DNA of 64,000 nt. Origin: Tuctoria greenei (taxonomy: Eukaryota > Streptophyta > Magnoliopsida > Poales > Poaceae). Below the pieces are notes generated by a model. The model saw only the letters and a program-made list of their open reading frames with translations, was not told where the DNA came from and did not search any database. Each line of letters starts with the position of its first letter. Within the stretch, counting starts at the first letter, position 1. Of the stretch, positions 46,265 through 54,971 are shown one piece after another. The DNA lies in contig JAYESD010000009.1 in NCBI GenBank assembly GCA_036927565.1, forward strand, positions 157,936,929 through 158,000,928. Reading direction: 5' to 3'. Both the position numbers and the translations under genes were made by a program.

Positions 46265-46276
46265 TGGTATCAGAGC
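46265..46276 (+). other. Primer binding site of S3
   Basis: TGGTATCAGAGC, two bases after the 5' LTR, complementary to initiator Met tRNA. Confidence 0.9.
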
Positions 46277-46315
46277 AAGGTTCTTCAAGAAAGAGTGCAA
46301 CCACTCGAAGAGATC

Positions 46316-48730
46316 ATGTCGGACATGAAGGAAGTCCAGAAAATCAACAACCAGGAAGAAATGAACAATGACAAGCACCAAAAGCTCGAAAGGTATCTCG
46401 AAGCCATTCAAGACTTCGATGATGATGATGAGGAGACATTGGAGCTGAAAGCACTGCTCCGAAAGAAAGCACTTTCCAAAGGGAAAGCTAAAGTTGAAGA
46501 AAAGAAGAGGGGGAGTAGTCACACCGACTACTCCCGATATCCTTTTAATTATGACCGTTTAAATTCTAACAGCAGTCATTATCTATCGATTCCTCTCGGA
46601 AAAGCCCCACACTTCGATGGGAGTGATTACTCCATGTGGAGGCAAAACATGAAGATGCACTTGATTTCCCTTAACCCAAGTTTATGGCATATTGTGTGCA
46701 CAGGAATAAACATCCCTGATGACGATGAAGAACTCACGCCAAGTCAAGAGCAAGCCATCCACAGGAATGCCCAAGTCGCAGCCGTTATCACCTCATCTCT
46801 AAGTAGAGATGAATTCACAAAGGTGGACGGATTGGAAATTGCCAAAGAAATCTGGGACACGCTACAGACAGCACATGAAGGTGACCGGCATGTGCGGGAG
46901 GCAAAGATTGAAATGATTGAAGGCGAACTAGGAAGGTTCGCGATTGAGGAAGATGAATCTCCCCAGGACATGTACAACAGACTAAAGACTCTTGTGAACA
47001 AGGTTCGATCGTATGGTAGCAAAAAGTGGAATGACCACGAGGTTGTAAAGCTCATCCTGAGAGCCTTTATGCCTCGCAACGTCACACTCTGTTCTATGAT
47101 CCGAGAAAGTCCTGGGTACAAGAAAATGACTCCGGATGAACTGCTTGGCAAAATCATCAACTTTGAGATGATGGAGAAGCAAGCCAAGCACGTCAAAGAA
47201 ATAGCTGACCTCACATCGGCCAAGAAGAAGGGAGTTGCCTTAAAATCCACACTCAAACCTCTATCCAAAGAAGCAAGAGAAGCTCAGTTTGAGGAGGACA
47301 GCGATGATGAAAGCAGCGAGCTGGACGAAGAAGATATGATTCTGTTCATGAAGAAATTCAAAAGAATTATGAAGAAAAGACAAGGAGCAAAATCGAGTGA
47401 AGGAAAATACAAGGAGAAGACAAAACCGAAGATGAGGCGGGCATGCTATAATTGTGGTGAGTACAATCACTTCATAGTTGATTGCCCATATGAGGACAAC
47501 AAGAAGAAGAGTAAAGAATCCAAGCCTCAACCGAAAAAGTTCTTCAAGAAGAAGAAACAAGCTGAACAAGCACACATCGGAAAGGAGTGGGACTCAAACG
47601 ATGAGTCCTCATCGTCCGATGAAGAAGAAATGGCTAGCATAGCCATTGAAAGCATGCCCAAGAAACTCACACTCTTCCCCACGCTCGGTGCAAAGAAGGC
47701 AAATGGAACTTGCCTCATGGCTAAGGAAGGTAAACGCAAGGTAAACATCAAAACTCCTTCCTCGCATTCTTACTCAAGTGATGATGATCTAGATAGTGAT
47801 GATGAAGATATGCTAATTGGTTTAGATAGAAAAACTGCTGCAAAAATGAAATTCTTGCTTAACCAACTTATTGAGAAGGAAGAGCTAATTGATCGTCAAG
47901 AAGACATGATTATCTCCCAAAAGGAGAAGCATGTCGAACTTGACAATCTTCTAGTTCTTGAAAAGGAGAAAAATCACACACTAGAGCTTGAGCTAGCTTC
48001 AAGCAAGAAAACTTGCTTGGAGTTAACCAACTCAAATGTTGCAATCAAGAATCAACTTGATGACCAAATCAAGGTCAACAAGATCCTTGAAGTGCAGGTT
48101 GAGTCACTCAAGCTTAGTGAACCTTCCTCCTCTTCAACCCTACCTTCTCAACCCACTTTAACTAATATCGCTCATGTTTGCAAATGTGATAAAACTAACA
48201 CCAGGTTGAAGGAAAACCCTACCTCCACGAAGGACAAAAATCCTACCCAATGTGTAATATTTGACAAGGAGAGGATCAACTATGCACGTAGTGCATATTT
48301 GGTACAAAGACCTCCAAATGTCAAGTATGGCATTGGTTACTCTTGTGATGGAAAGCAAAGAGCTGGAAATCATAAGAATAACAAGGGAAGGATCACCTTT
48401 GTGAAGGGAGGTCCCTCACAACCTGGTAACTCGAAAACTAAAAATCTGAACTCTCATGAAAATCGGACTAGTCCGGTTGCGGTCCGGACAAGTCCGGTCA
48501 TCCGGACAAGTCCGGTCACACAGACTAGTCCGACCCATAATCAACAGCAACTTCTGTTTAAAACATTTAATGCATCCTATGTTTTAATAAAAAATAATGT
48601 TGGTAAAGTGTATGCTTATTATGCTGGGCCGCGCCATGGGAACACAAAAACCCATGTGTGGGTGCCCAAATGTATTGTTACTAACCTCCAAGGACCCAAG
48701 CAAGCTTGGGTACCTAAAACCAAGGCGTAA
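46316..48730 (+). CDS. gag: S3 gag polyprotein, open
   Basis: 804 residues from MSDMKEVQKINNQ; this ATG is the first after the PBS in the frame (an upstream ATG at 46202 lies inside the LTR). Residues about 80-300 are the copia UBN2/DUF4219 gag domain (YLSIPLGKAPHFDGSDYSMW; ESPQDMYNRLKTLVNKV). A CCHC knuckle lies near residue 375 (CYNCGEYNHFIVDC), followed by Lys/Ser/Asp-rich segments and a coiled coil at about 515-610 (IEKEELIDRQEDM...). Near residues 717-740 four palindromes are translated as RTSPV / QTSPT repeats. It ends in the WVPKC...WVPKTKA block. It forms the particle shell. The pol frame is +1. Confidence 0.9.
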   Translation: MSDMKEVQKINNQEEMNNDKHQKLERYLEAIQDFDDDDEETLELKALLRKKALSKGKAKVEEKKRGSSHTDYSRYPFNYDRLNSNSSHYLSIPLGKAPHFDGSDYSMWRQNMKMHLISLNPSLWHIVCTGINIPDDDEELTPSQEQAIHRNAQVAAVITSSLSRDEFTKVDGLEIAKEIWDTLQTAHEGDRHVREAKIEMIEGELGRFAIEEDESPQDMYNRLKTLVNKVRSYGSKKWNDHEVVKLILRAFMPRNVTLCSMIRESPGYKKMTPDELLGKIINFEMMEKQAKHVKEIADLTSAKKKGVALKSTLKPLSKEAREAQFEEDSDDESSELDEEDMILFMKKFKRIMKKRQGAKSSEGKYKEKTKPKMRRACYNCGEYNHFIVDCPYEDNKKKSKESKPQPKKFFKKKKQAEQAHIGKEWDSNDESSSSDEEEMASIAIESMPKKLTLFPTLGAKKANGTCLMAKEGKRKVNIKTPSSHSYSSDDDLDSDDEDMLIGLDRKTAAKMKFLLNQLIEKEELIDRQEDMIISQKEKHVELDNLLVLEKEKNHTLELELASSKKTCLELTNSNVAIKNQLDDQIKVNKILEVQVESLKLSEPSSSSTLPSQPTLTNIAHVCKCDKTNTRLKENPTSTKDKNPTQCVIFDKERINYARSAYLVQRPPNVKYGIGYSCDGKQRAGNHKNNKGRITFVKGGPSQPGNSKTKNLNSHENRTSPVAVRTSPVIRTSPVTQTSPTHNQQQLLFKTFNASYVLIKNNVGKVYAYYAGPRHGNTKTHVWVPKCIVTNLQGPKQAWVPKTKA
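48464..48533 (+). repeat. Palindrome cluster inside S3 gag
   Basis: Four units (CGGACTAGTCCG, two CGGACAAGTCCG, one CAGACTAGTCCG) of the same kind as in the LTR lie in the coding frame of gag and read as RTSPV-type peptides. S2 gag lacks them at this place. Confidence 0.9.
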
Positions 48731-48743
48731 TTTGTTTTTGCAG

Positions 48744-51700
48744 GCCTACTCCTCCGGTGGATCCAAATGGGTGCTAGACAGTGGATGCACCAACCATATG
48801 ACCGGAGAAAGGAGGATGTTTGTGGAGTATGAAGTGAACCAGGACCCAAACGAAGGCATCTACTTTGGGGATAACAGTCAAGGAAAGGTCCTCGGTACCG
48901 GTAAAATTGCAATATCCTCTGAACATACTCTTTCGCATGTTTTACACGTTGAATCTTTAGATTATAACCTGCTGTCCATATCTCAGTTATGTGACAAAGG
49001 TTATAATTGTCTGTTTACTAACGAGGGTGTGACCGTCTCAAGGAGAAGTAATGGTTCCATTGCATTCAAGGGTATGTTAAAGGGAAAGCTTTATCTTGTT
49101 GACTTCAACAAGGATAAAGCCGAACTCGACACATGCTTGATTGCAAAAACCAACATGGGTTGGCTGTGGCATAGACGGCTAGCACATGTTGGTATGAGGA
49201 ACCTTCAAAAACTCCTCAAGGGCGATCACATCCGAGGTTTGAAAGATGTTATATTTGAGAAAGACAGGCCTTGTAGCGCGTGCCAAGCAGGAAAGCAAGT
49301 TGGAGCACAACATCCCGCAAAGAACATCATGACCACGACAAGACCGCTCGAACTGCTTCATATGGACCTCTTCGGTCCAATTGCTTACATAAGCATAGGC
49401 GGTAACAAATACGGTTTAGTCATTATTGATGATTTTTCCCGCTTCACTTGGGTGTTCTTTTTGCATGACAAGTCAGAAACACAAGGAACACTCAAGAAAT
49501 TCTTCAAGCGAGCGCAAAACGAGTTCTCACTATCAATCAAGAGTATTCGGAGCGACAATGGCACGGAGTTCAAGAACATACAAGTGGAGGAGTACCTTGA
49601 TGAGGAAGGAATCAAGCACGAATTCTCAGCGCCATACTCTCCACAACAAAACGGAGTTGCCGAAAGGAAGAACCGAACGCTCATAGAGATGGCAAGAACA
49701 ATGCTCGATGAATACAAGACTTCGGATCGATTTTGGGCGGAAGCAATCAACACCGCCTGCCATGCCACAAATCGACTCTATCTTCATCGACTACTAAAGA
49801 AGACCCCCTATGAGCTACTCACCGGTAACAAACCGAACATTTCATATTTTCGAGTTTTCGGTTCTCCTTGCTATATTTTGAACAAGAAGCCCAGGACTTC
49901 AAAGTTCGCTTCGAAGTCCGATGAAGGTTTCTTGCTTGGTTATGATTCGAACACTTACGCCTATCGTGTTTTCAACAAGGCCTCCGGACTTGTTGAAGTG
50001 GCACGTGACGTAGTGTTCGATGAAACTAATGGCTCCCAAAAGGAGCAAGTTGATCAATGTGAATTAGGTAATGAGGAAGCCCCCTATCAAGCAATAAAGA
50101 GGATGGCTCTAGGCGAAGTACGACCACAAGAGTCATCGGCACAAATACAAGAGGAAAGTGAACCACAAGAGGAGATCAACAATCAAGGGGGAGCCTCGAT
50201 ACAAGATCAATCACAAGAATATGAACATGATCAACAAATCAATGAGGACAACAACTCAGGGGGAGAAGAAGATGATCACCAACATACGACCCCCCAAGTG
50301 CCACACCCAAGAGTACACCAATGCATTCAAAGGGATCATCCAATCGACAACATCATCGGCGACATCCAAAAAGGAGTAACCACTAGATCTCGTATAGCAA
50401 ATTTTTGTGAACATTACTCGTTTGTCTCCTTTTTGGAACCCCGCAGGACTGAGGATGCATTAAAGGATCCGGACTGGATGGTGGCAATGCAAGAAGAGTT
50501 GAACAATTTCAAGAGAAACGAGGTTTGGGAACTTGTGGAAAGACCCAATGCAAACATAGTCGGCACCAAGTGGGTCTTCCGCAACAAACAAGATGAACAC
50601 GGGGTGGTGACAAGAAACAAGGCACGACTTGTGGCCAAAGGTTACTCACAAGTCGAAGGTTTGGATTTTGATGAGACCTTTGCTCCAGTAGCTAGGCTTG
50701 AATCAATTAGAATATTACTTGCATATGCTACTCACCATGATTTCAAGCTGTACCAAATGGACGTAAAAAGCGCATTCCTCAACGGACCGATCAAGGAAGA
50801 GGTGTACGTGGAGCAACCACCCGGATTTGAAGACGAAGAGTTCCCCGACCACGTGTATAAACTGCGTAAGGCTCTCTATGGCCTCAAACAAGCTCCTAGA
50901 GCTTGGTATGAGTGTCTTAGAGATTTTTTAATTGATAATGGCTTTCAAATTGGCAAAGTAGATTATACACTATTCACGAAAAAACTGAATAATGATCTTT
51001 TCATTTGCCAAATCTATGTTGATGATATAATTTTTGGATCAACTAATCAATCTTTCTGTGAAGAGTTTAGTAAAATTATGACAGACAGATTTGAAATGTC
51101 AATGATGGGAGAATTGAAGTACTTCTTGGGATTCCAAGTGCGGCAACAAAGGGAAGGAACATTCATAAGCCAAACCAAGTACACACAGGACATCCTCAAG
51201 AAGTTTGGCATGGACAAGGCAAAGCCCATTAAGACTCCCATGGCAACGAATGGTCACTTGGATCTCAATGAAGATGGACCGAGCGTCGACCAAAAGGTAT
51301 ATCGCTCCATGATTGGATCTTTACTTTACTTATGTGCATCTAGGCCAGATATTATGTTGAGTGTATGTTTGTGTGCAAGATTTCAAGCCAACCCTAAGGA
51401 ATGTCATTTGACAGCCGTAAAGAGAATCCTAAGATATTTAGTTCATACACCCAACCTTGGTCTTTGGTACCCAAAAGGTTCAAAATTCAATCTCATTGGG
51501 TATTCAGATGCAGATTATGCCGGGTGCAAAGTTGATAGAAAAAGCACTTCTGGCACTTGCCAATTCCTAGGAAGATCCTTAGTTTCTTGGTCATCCAAGA
51601 AACAGAATTCCATTGCATTATCCACAGCCAAAGCGGAGTATGTTGCAGCCGGGAGTTGTTGTGCACAACTCCTTTGGATGCGACAAACTCTAAGGGATTA

Positions 51701-51968
51701 CGGTTACAATATGAACTGTATTCCTCTTCTTTGCGACAATGAGAGTGCCATTAAAATAGCCCACAATCCAGTTGAGCACTCTAGAACTAAACACATTGAC
51801 ATAAGACACCATTTCTTGAGAGACCATTCCATGAAAGGAGACATATCCATCTCTCATGTCAACACCCAAAAACAATTGGCCGACATATTCACAAAGCCAC
51901 TTGATGAAAAACGTTTTTGCGAACTCCGAAATGAGCTAAACATCCTTGATTCTCGGAGTGTGGCTTGA
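48744..51968 (+). CDS. pol: S3 pol polyprotein, open (protease, integrase, RT, RNase H)
   Basis: 1074 residues counted from the codon after TTTGTTTTTGCAG. The frame itself is open from 48597, overlapping gag by 134 bp in the +1 frame, so expression needs a frameshift or splicing. Protease D12-S-G; HHCC zinc domain at about 143-180; integrase D208, D271, E307 (35 residues between the last two); acidic Gln/Asn-rich linker 430-525; RT D673 and Y758-V-D-D; RNase H D922, E965, D998. One oddity: the normally EAEY motif reads KAEY (K963), though the catalytic Glu (E965) is kept. Makes and integrates the cDNA copy. Confidence 0.9.
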   Translation, partial: AYSSGGSKWVLDSGCTNHMTGERRMFVEYEVNQDPNEGIYFGDNSQGKVLGTGKIAISSEHTLSHVLHVESLDYNLLSISQLCDKGYNCLFTNEGVTVSRRSNGSIAFKGMLKGKLYLVDFNKDKAELDTCLIAKTNMGWLWHRRLAHVGMRNLQKLLKGDHIRGLKDVIFEKDRPCSACQAGKQVGAQHPAKNIMTTTRPLELLHMDLFGPIAYISIGGNKYGLVIIDDFSRFTWVFFLHDKSETQGTLKKFFKRAQNEFSLSIKSIRSDNGTEFKNIQVEEYLDEEGIKHEFSAPYSPQQNGVAERKNRTLIEMARTMLDEYKTSDRFWAEAINTACHATNRLYLHRLLKKTPYELLTGNKPNISYFRVFGSPCYILNKKPRTSKFASKSDEGFLLGYDSNTYAYRVFNKASGLVEVARDVVFDETNGSQKEQVDQCELGNEEAPYQAIKRMALGEVRPQESSAQIQEESEPQEEINNQGGASIQDQSQEYEHDQQINEDNNSGGEEDDHQHTTPQVPHPRVHQCIQRDHPIDNIIGDIQKGVTTRSRIANFCEHYSFVSFLEPRRTEDALKDPDWMVAMQEELNNFKRNEVWELVERPNANIVGTKWVFRNKQDEHGVVTRNKARLVAKGYSQVEGLDFDETFAPVARLESIRILLAYATHHDFKLYQMDVKSAFLNGPIKEEVYVEQPPGFEDEEFPDHVYKLRKALYGLKQAPRAWYECLRDFLIDNGFQIGKVDYTLFTKKLNNDLFICQIYVDDIIFGSTNQSFCEEFSKIMTDRFEMSMMGELKYFLGFQVRQQREGTFISQTKYTQDILKKFGMDKAKPIKTPMATNGHLDLNEDGPSVDQKVYRSMIGSLLYLCASRPDIMLSVCLCARFQANPKECHLTAVKRILRYLVHTPNLGLWYPKGSKFNLIGYSDADYAGCKVDRKSTSGTCQFLGRSLVSWSSKKQNSIALSTAKAEYVAAGSCCAQLLWMRQTLRDYGYNMNCIPLLCDNESAIKIAHNPVEHSRTKHIDIRHHFLRDHSMKGDISISHVNTQKQLADIFTKPLDEKRFCELRNELNILDSRSVA

Positions 51969-52950
51969 AAAGTTGCATACCTGTATGATTGCTTCAAAAT
52001 ATTGATTGAATTGTGAAAATTATTCCTCTCCATTTTTCTCTCGAAAAACTATGTCAATTATTAGATCTTGATGAATTTTTGATCATAGTATGATTGTTGT
52101 TTGCTTACTGATCAAATTCATCAGGATTATTTGAATTGTTTTGCCTCTCTACCCTCAATTATTGGACCTTCAAATATATATGAATGGGCTATGCAATTTT
52201 CTCCTGGTGACCACGGACAAGTCCGTGGTTACCCGGACTAGTCCGCAATTGCAGACTAGTCCGCAGTGTGCCGGTTAGGCCGGACTAGTCCGACACACCA
52301 CGGACTAGTCCGATTTAGGTTTCTGGAGGACTTCGGACTAGTCCGGTCATGTCCGGACTTGTCCGATTTTTCGTGTCCATAACCCTAGCCGCCACCAAAC
52401 CCTAATCCTTTCACCCCACACTCTTCTCCAAGCTTTCTCTCTCTTGCGCTCGAGCTCCCAAGGCGAATCCTTGATTCCTCCGTCAAAAAGCCTCAATCTT
52501 GGGCGGAGATTAAGCTTGAAGACTCGGGGATTGCAGTTAGCGGACAAGTCCGGCCTCCAACCCCCACATTTTCAAGCTTCCTTGGATTTCTTGGTAAATT
52601 TTCCTCAAACCCTAAGAAATCTCAAATTTCTTCATTGCTTATCGTTTGGCCTAGCATTCTTCACTAGTTGCATGTCCAGTTGATGTACTATGTGTATGCT
52701 AGACTAGCTATTTCATTAGGGATCAATTTTTATCCAGTTTGTTAGGTTTTTGCTGATGAACACCGGACTAGTCCGGTCCAGGTACGGACAAGTCCGGTCC
52801 CCCGGACTAGTCCGTGCCTGAGCACCGGACAAGTCCGTTGTTTCTGAACCAAAACCTAATTCTTTAATTCCCTACTGCCTTCCATTGCCATCTTACCTCA
52901 CCAATACCTTGTATAACTTGTCTTTTCTCTTGATCACTCAGTCTCAGATC
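51969..52950 (+). promoter_or_regulatory. S3 pol-env interval: palindrome arrays, leader and putative 5'-UTR intron
   Basis: Array 1 (52214-52367) has seven CGGAC(T/A)AGTCCG-type units, then CATAACCCTAG. A pyrimidine-rich leader (52400-52590) includes CTCCCAAGGCGAATCC and one more palindrome (52540). A donor-like TTG/GTAAAT lies at 52594 and an acceptor TCTTTTCTCTTGATCACTCAG ends at 52941, nine bases before the env-like ATG (intron 348 bp). Array 2 (52764-52837, four units) is inside the intron. The order array 1, leader, array 2, gene copies the order in the LTR. Regulation by this module is inferred. Confidence 0.55.
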
Positions 52951-54513
52951 ATGTCGAGCTCCGACAATGAAATCTCCGATTTCGAGGCCGAGTTGGACCA
53001 CGAGGTGGCACCTCGGTCCTCGACGGGTCTTGGCAAGAAACGCCAAGAGAGACCCTCCGAGCCTGCTCCCTCACCTCCCCAGGTTCGGAGGAAGGTGTGT
53101 GTCAAGAAGGCCGCCTCGAAGGCTGCTCCTCCGTCAAGTGGCCCTCGCCAAGCTAAAGGGAAGGGCAAGGGGGTTGCCACAGGGCCTGTTGGGCCTCTAA
53201 AGCTGCATACTCCCAGAGAAGGGGTCCGGGACCCCAATGAGGAAAGATTCAATGGCAAGGGCAGCGAAGTGGCCATGAAGCTAAGAAGTGTTGACTACTA
53301 TGCAAGGCCCAAGCAAGCAGCTGATGGCAGATTCTGGTCAAATTTCCATGCTGACTTCTACAAGCTGGTCTACTTGCCGATGAAGACCCCGGTGGTGCGC
53401 AGTCAATGGATTGACTGGGCCCACCTTGAGAAGAGGAAATGTGCAGCGTTTGATGAAGTGATACAAGCTGCAGAGAGACATGGGCTGAAGGATTTGTTTG
53501 CCTTCAGATATAATTGGAATGATGAAGTGATTGCACAATTCTATGCAACGTGCCACTTCTCAGGTGAAGACGAAGAAAGTGTGACTTGGATGACTCATGG
53601 ATCCAAGTATTCCATCACTCAAGAAGAGTTTGCCCGCCTGCTGCATCTTGACTCTGAGGGAGATGACCACCTCATTATCCACAACATTGGGGTCATTGAG
53701 AGGGATGGAATGCAGTTCATGTATGAGCCCACCTCCAAGTTTGTCCCTCCCTCCACAAAGAACATGAAGCCTTTCTTTGTGGTCCTCAACAGAGTCCTCA
53801 GGAAGACGATTGCTCCCAAGGATGGTGATGCAGGGAGTGTGCAAGGCTACCTCCGGACCCTGATGAAGGTCATCAGCAAGAAAAGGAAATTCGATGTTGC
53901 AGACTATATCTGGAATGATATGGTCAATATCTCAAGTACCCCCAACCGATCCTGTGGCTATGCCCCTTACTTGATGTTCATGATTGAGAAGGTCACAGGA
54001 ATCGAGTTTGTGAAGGATGTGGAGCACACTCCACTGAGGCCTCAGAAGCCTCAGTCCGTGAGTGTCCAGGCTGCTCCATCGCCGGCCTCAAGCCCCGAGG
54101 TGCCGGCAAGGCAAGGAGAAGCTGCTAGGGCTACTCCTCCCTCCAGGGAAGCCCCTCAGAAAGGATCCGCCAGTGGGATCCTCAAGTACTTGGCTGCAAT
54201 CTTCTCCTCCTGCAAGAAAACTGAAGTGAAGCTTCACAAGCTAAATCAGAAGAGGAAGGAGGACATGAGATACATAAAAGCAAATGTGAAGCAGCTGAGT
54301 GAGAAGCTGGAGATCAATCCAATTGGATCTCCAGTACTTTCTGAAGATTCTGATCCAAACATCACCGAGCTCAGCCCCTTGACTCCTTCCGAGCTTGCCT
54401 ATTTTGGCATTGGGGGCTCGAGCAGCTCCGCTCCTCCTCCTACCTCTCAACCTCGTCAAGCCGAAAGCGATGAAGATGATGAAGATGACGAGAGGACTGA
54501 CAGCGAAGAGTGA
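52951..54513 (+). CDS. Sirevirus S3 env-like protein, open
   Basis: 520 residues from MSSSDNEISDFEAE, with one open frame. An in-frame ATG at 52885 would add a hydrophobic leader but lies upstream of the likely splice acceptor, so 52951 is preferred. Residues 1-110 are acidic then Lys/Pro-rich. About 130-365 is the conserved domain (FHADFYKLVY; YNWNDEVIAQFYATCHF; VTWMTHGSKY; EEFARLLHL; CGYAPYLMFMIE). About 420-455 is a basic amphipathic helix (KLHKLNQKRKEDMRYIKAN). The tail is very acidic (DEDDEDDERTDSEE). No convincing transmembrane helix or signal peptide, so an envelope role is not supported. Function unknown; this is the only intact env-like copy in the window. Confidence 0.85.
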   Translation: MSSSDNEISDFEAELDHEVAPRSSTGLGKKRQERPSEPAPSPPQVRRKVCVKKAASKAAPPSSGPRQAKGKGKGVATGPVGPLKLHTPREGVRDPNEERFNGKGSEVAMKLRSVDYYARPKQAADGRFWSNFHADFYKLVYLPMKTPVVRSQWIDWAHLEKRKCAAFDEVIQAAERHGLKDLFAFRYNWNDEVIAQFYATCHFSGEDEESVTWMTHGSKYSITQEEFARLLHLDSEGDDHLIIHNIGVIERDGMQFMYEPTSKFVPPSTKNMKPFFVVLNRVLRKTIAPKDGDAGSVQGYLRTLMKVISKKRKFDVADYIWNDMVNISSTPNRSCGYAPYLMFMIEKVTGIEFVKDVEHTPLRPQKPQSVSVQAAPSPASSPEVPARQGEAARATPPSREAPQKGSASGILKYLAAIFSSCKKTEVKLHKLNQKRKEDMRYIKANVKQLSEKLEINPIGSPVLSEDSDPNITELSPLTPSELAYFGIGGSSSSAPPPTSQPRQAESDEDDEDDERTDSEE

Positions 54514-54539
54514 AGCCCTAGGATCTTCCTCTCTCTCTC

Positions 54540-54570
54540 TTTTTGGTGTCTTGATGCCAAAGGGGGAGAG
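54540..54570 (+). other. Conserved hairpin plus internal polypurine tract, S3
   Basis: TTTTTGGTGTC...GATGCCAAAGGGGGAGAG, 27 bp after the env-like stop. It differs from S1 and S2 by one base in the loop, while the element bodies differ much more. The 390 bp up to the PPT hold no gene. Confidence 0.6.
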
Positions 54571-54957
54571 ATTGAGGGGGAGTCACTAGTCTAAGCTTTA
54601 GCTGAATAGGATGCGAGGAGAGAGCTCTCTATGTTTTTTAATTGTGATTGTATTTGCTTAACTCTCTTTTCATATCATGTTTGGTCCTGTGATGAATTGC
54701 TCAATTAATTTGCAAGTGTGTGATGAAATCTGAGCTTTTGCTCCTGAAGTGCCATATTCACTTGATATTAGTTGGTAAATGAAAATTCTGTCATTCTTAA
54801 TGCAATCATGCTCTTAGTATGCATCCCACCATAAAGAATGCACATATGAATAATTATCTTGTTGCCTGATGCATTTTTGAGTCATATGTGCATACTTTAT
54901 GAAAATCTCATTTTATACCTCATTTTGTGAGATCTCAATTGGTTGTCATCAATCACC

Positions 54958-54970
54958 AAAAAGGGGGAGA
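54958..54970 (+). other. Polypurine tract of S3
   Basis: AAAAAGGGGGAGA directly before the 3' LTR (54972) in the invariant GTTGTCATCAATCACC context. Confidence 0.85.
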
Positions 54971-54971
54971 T

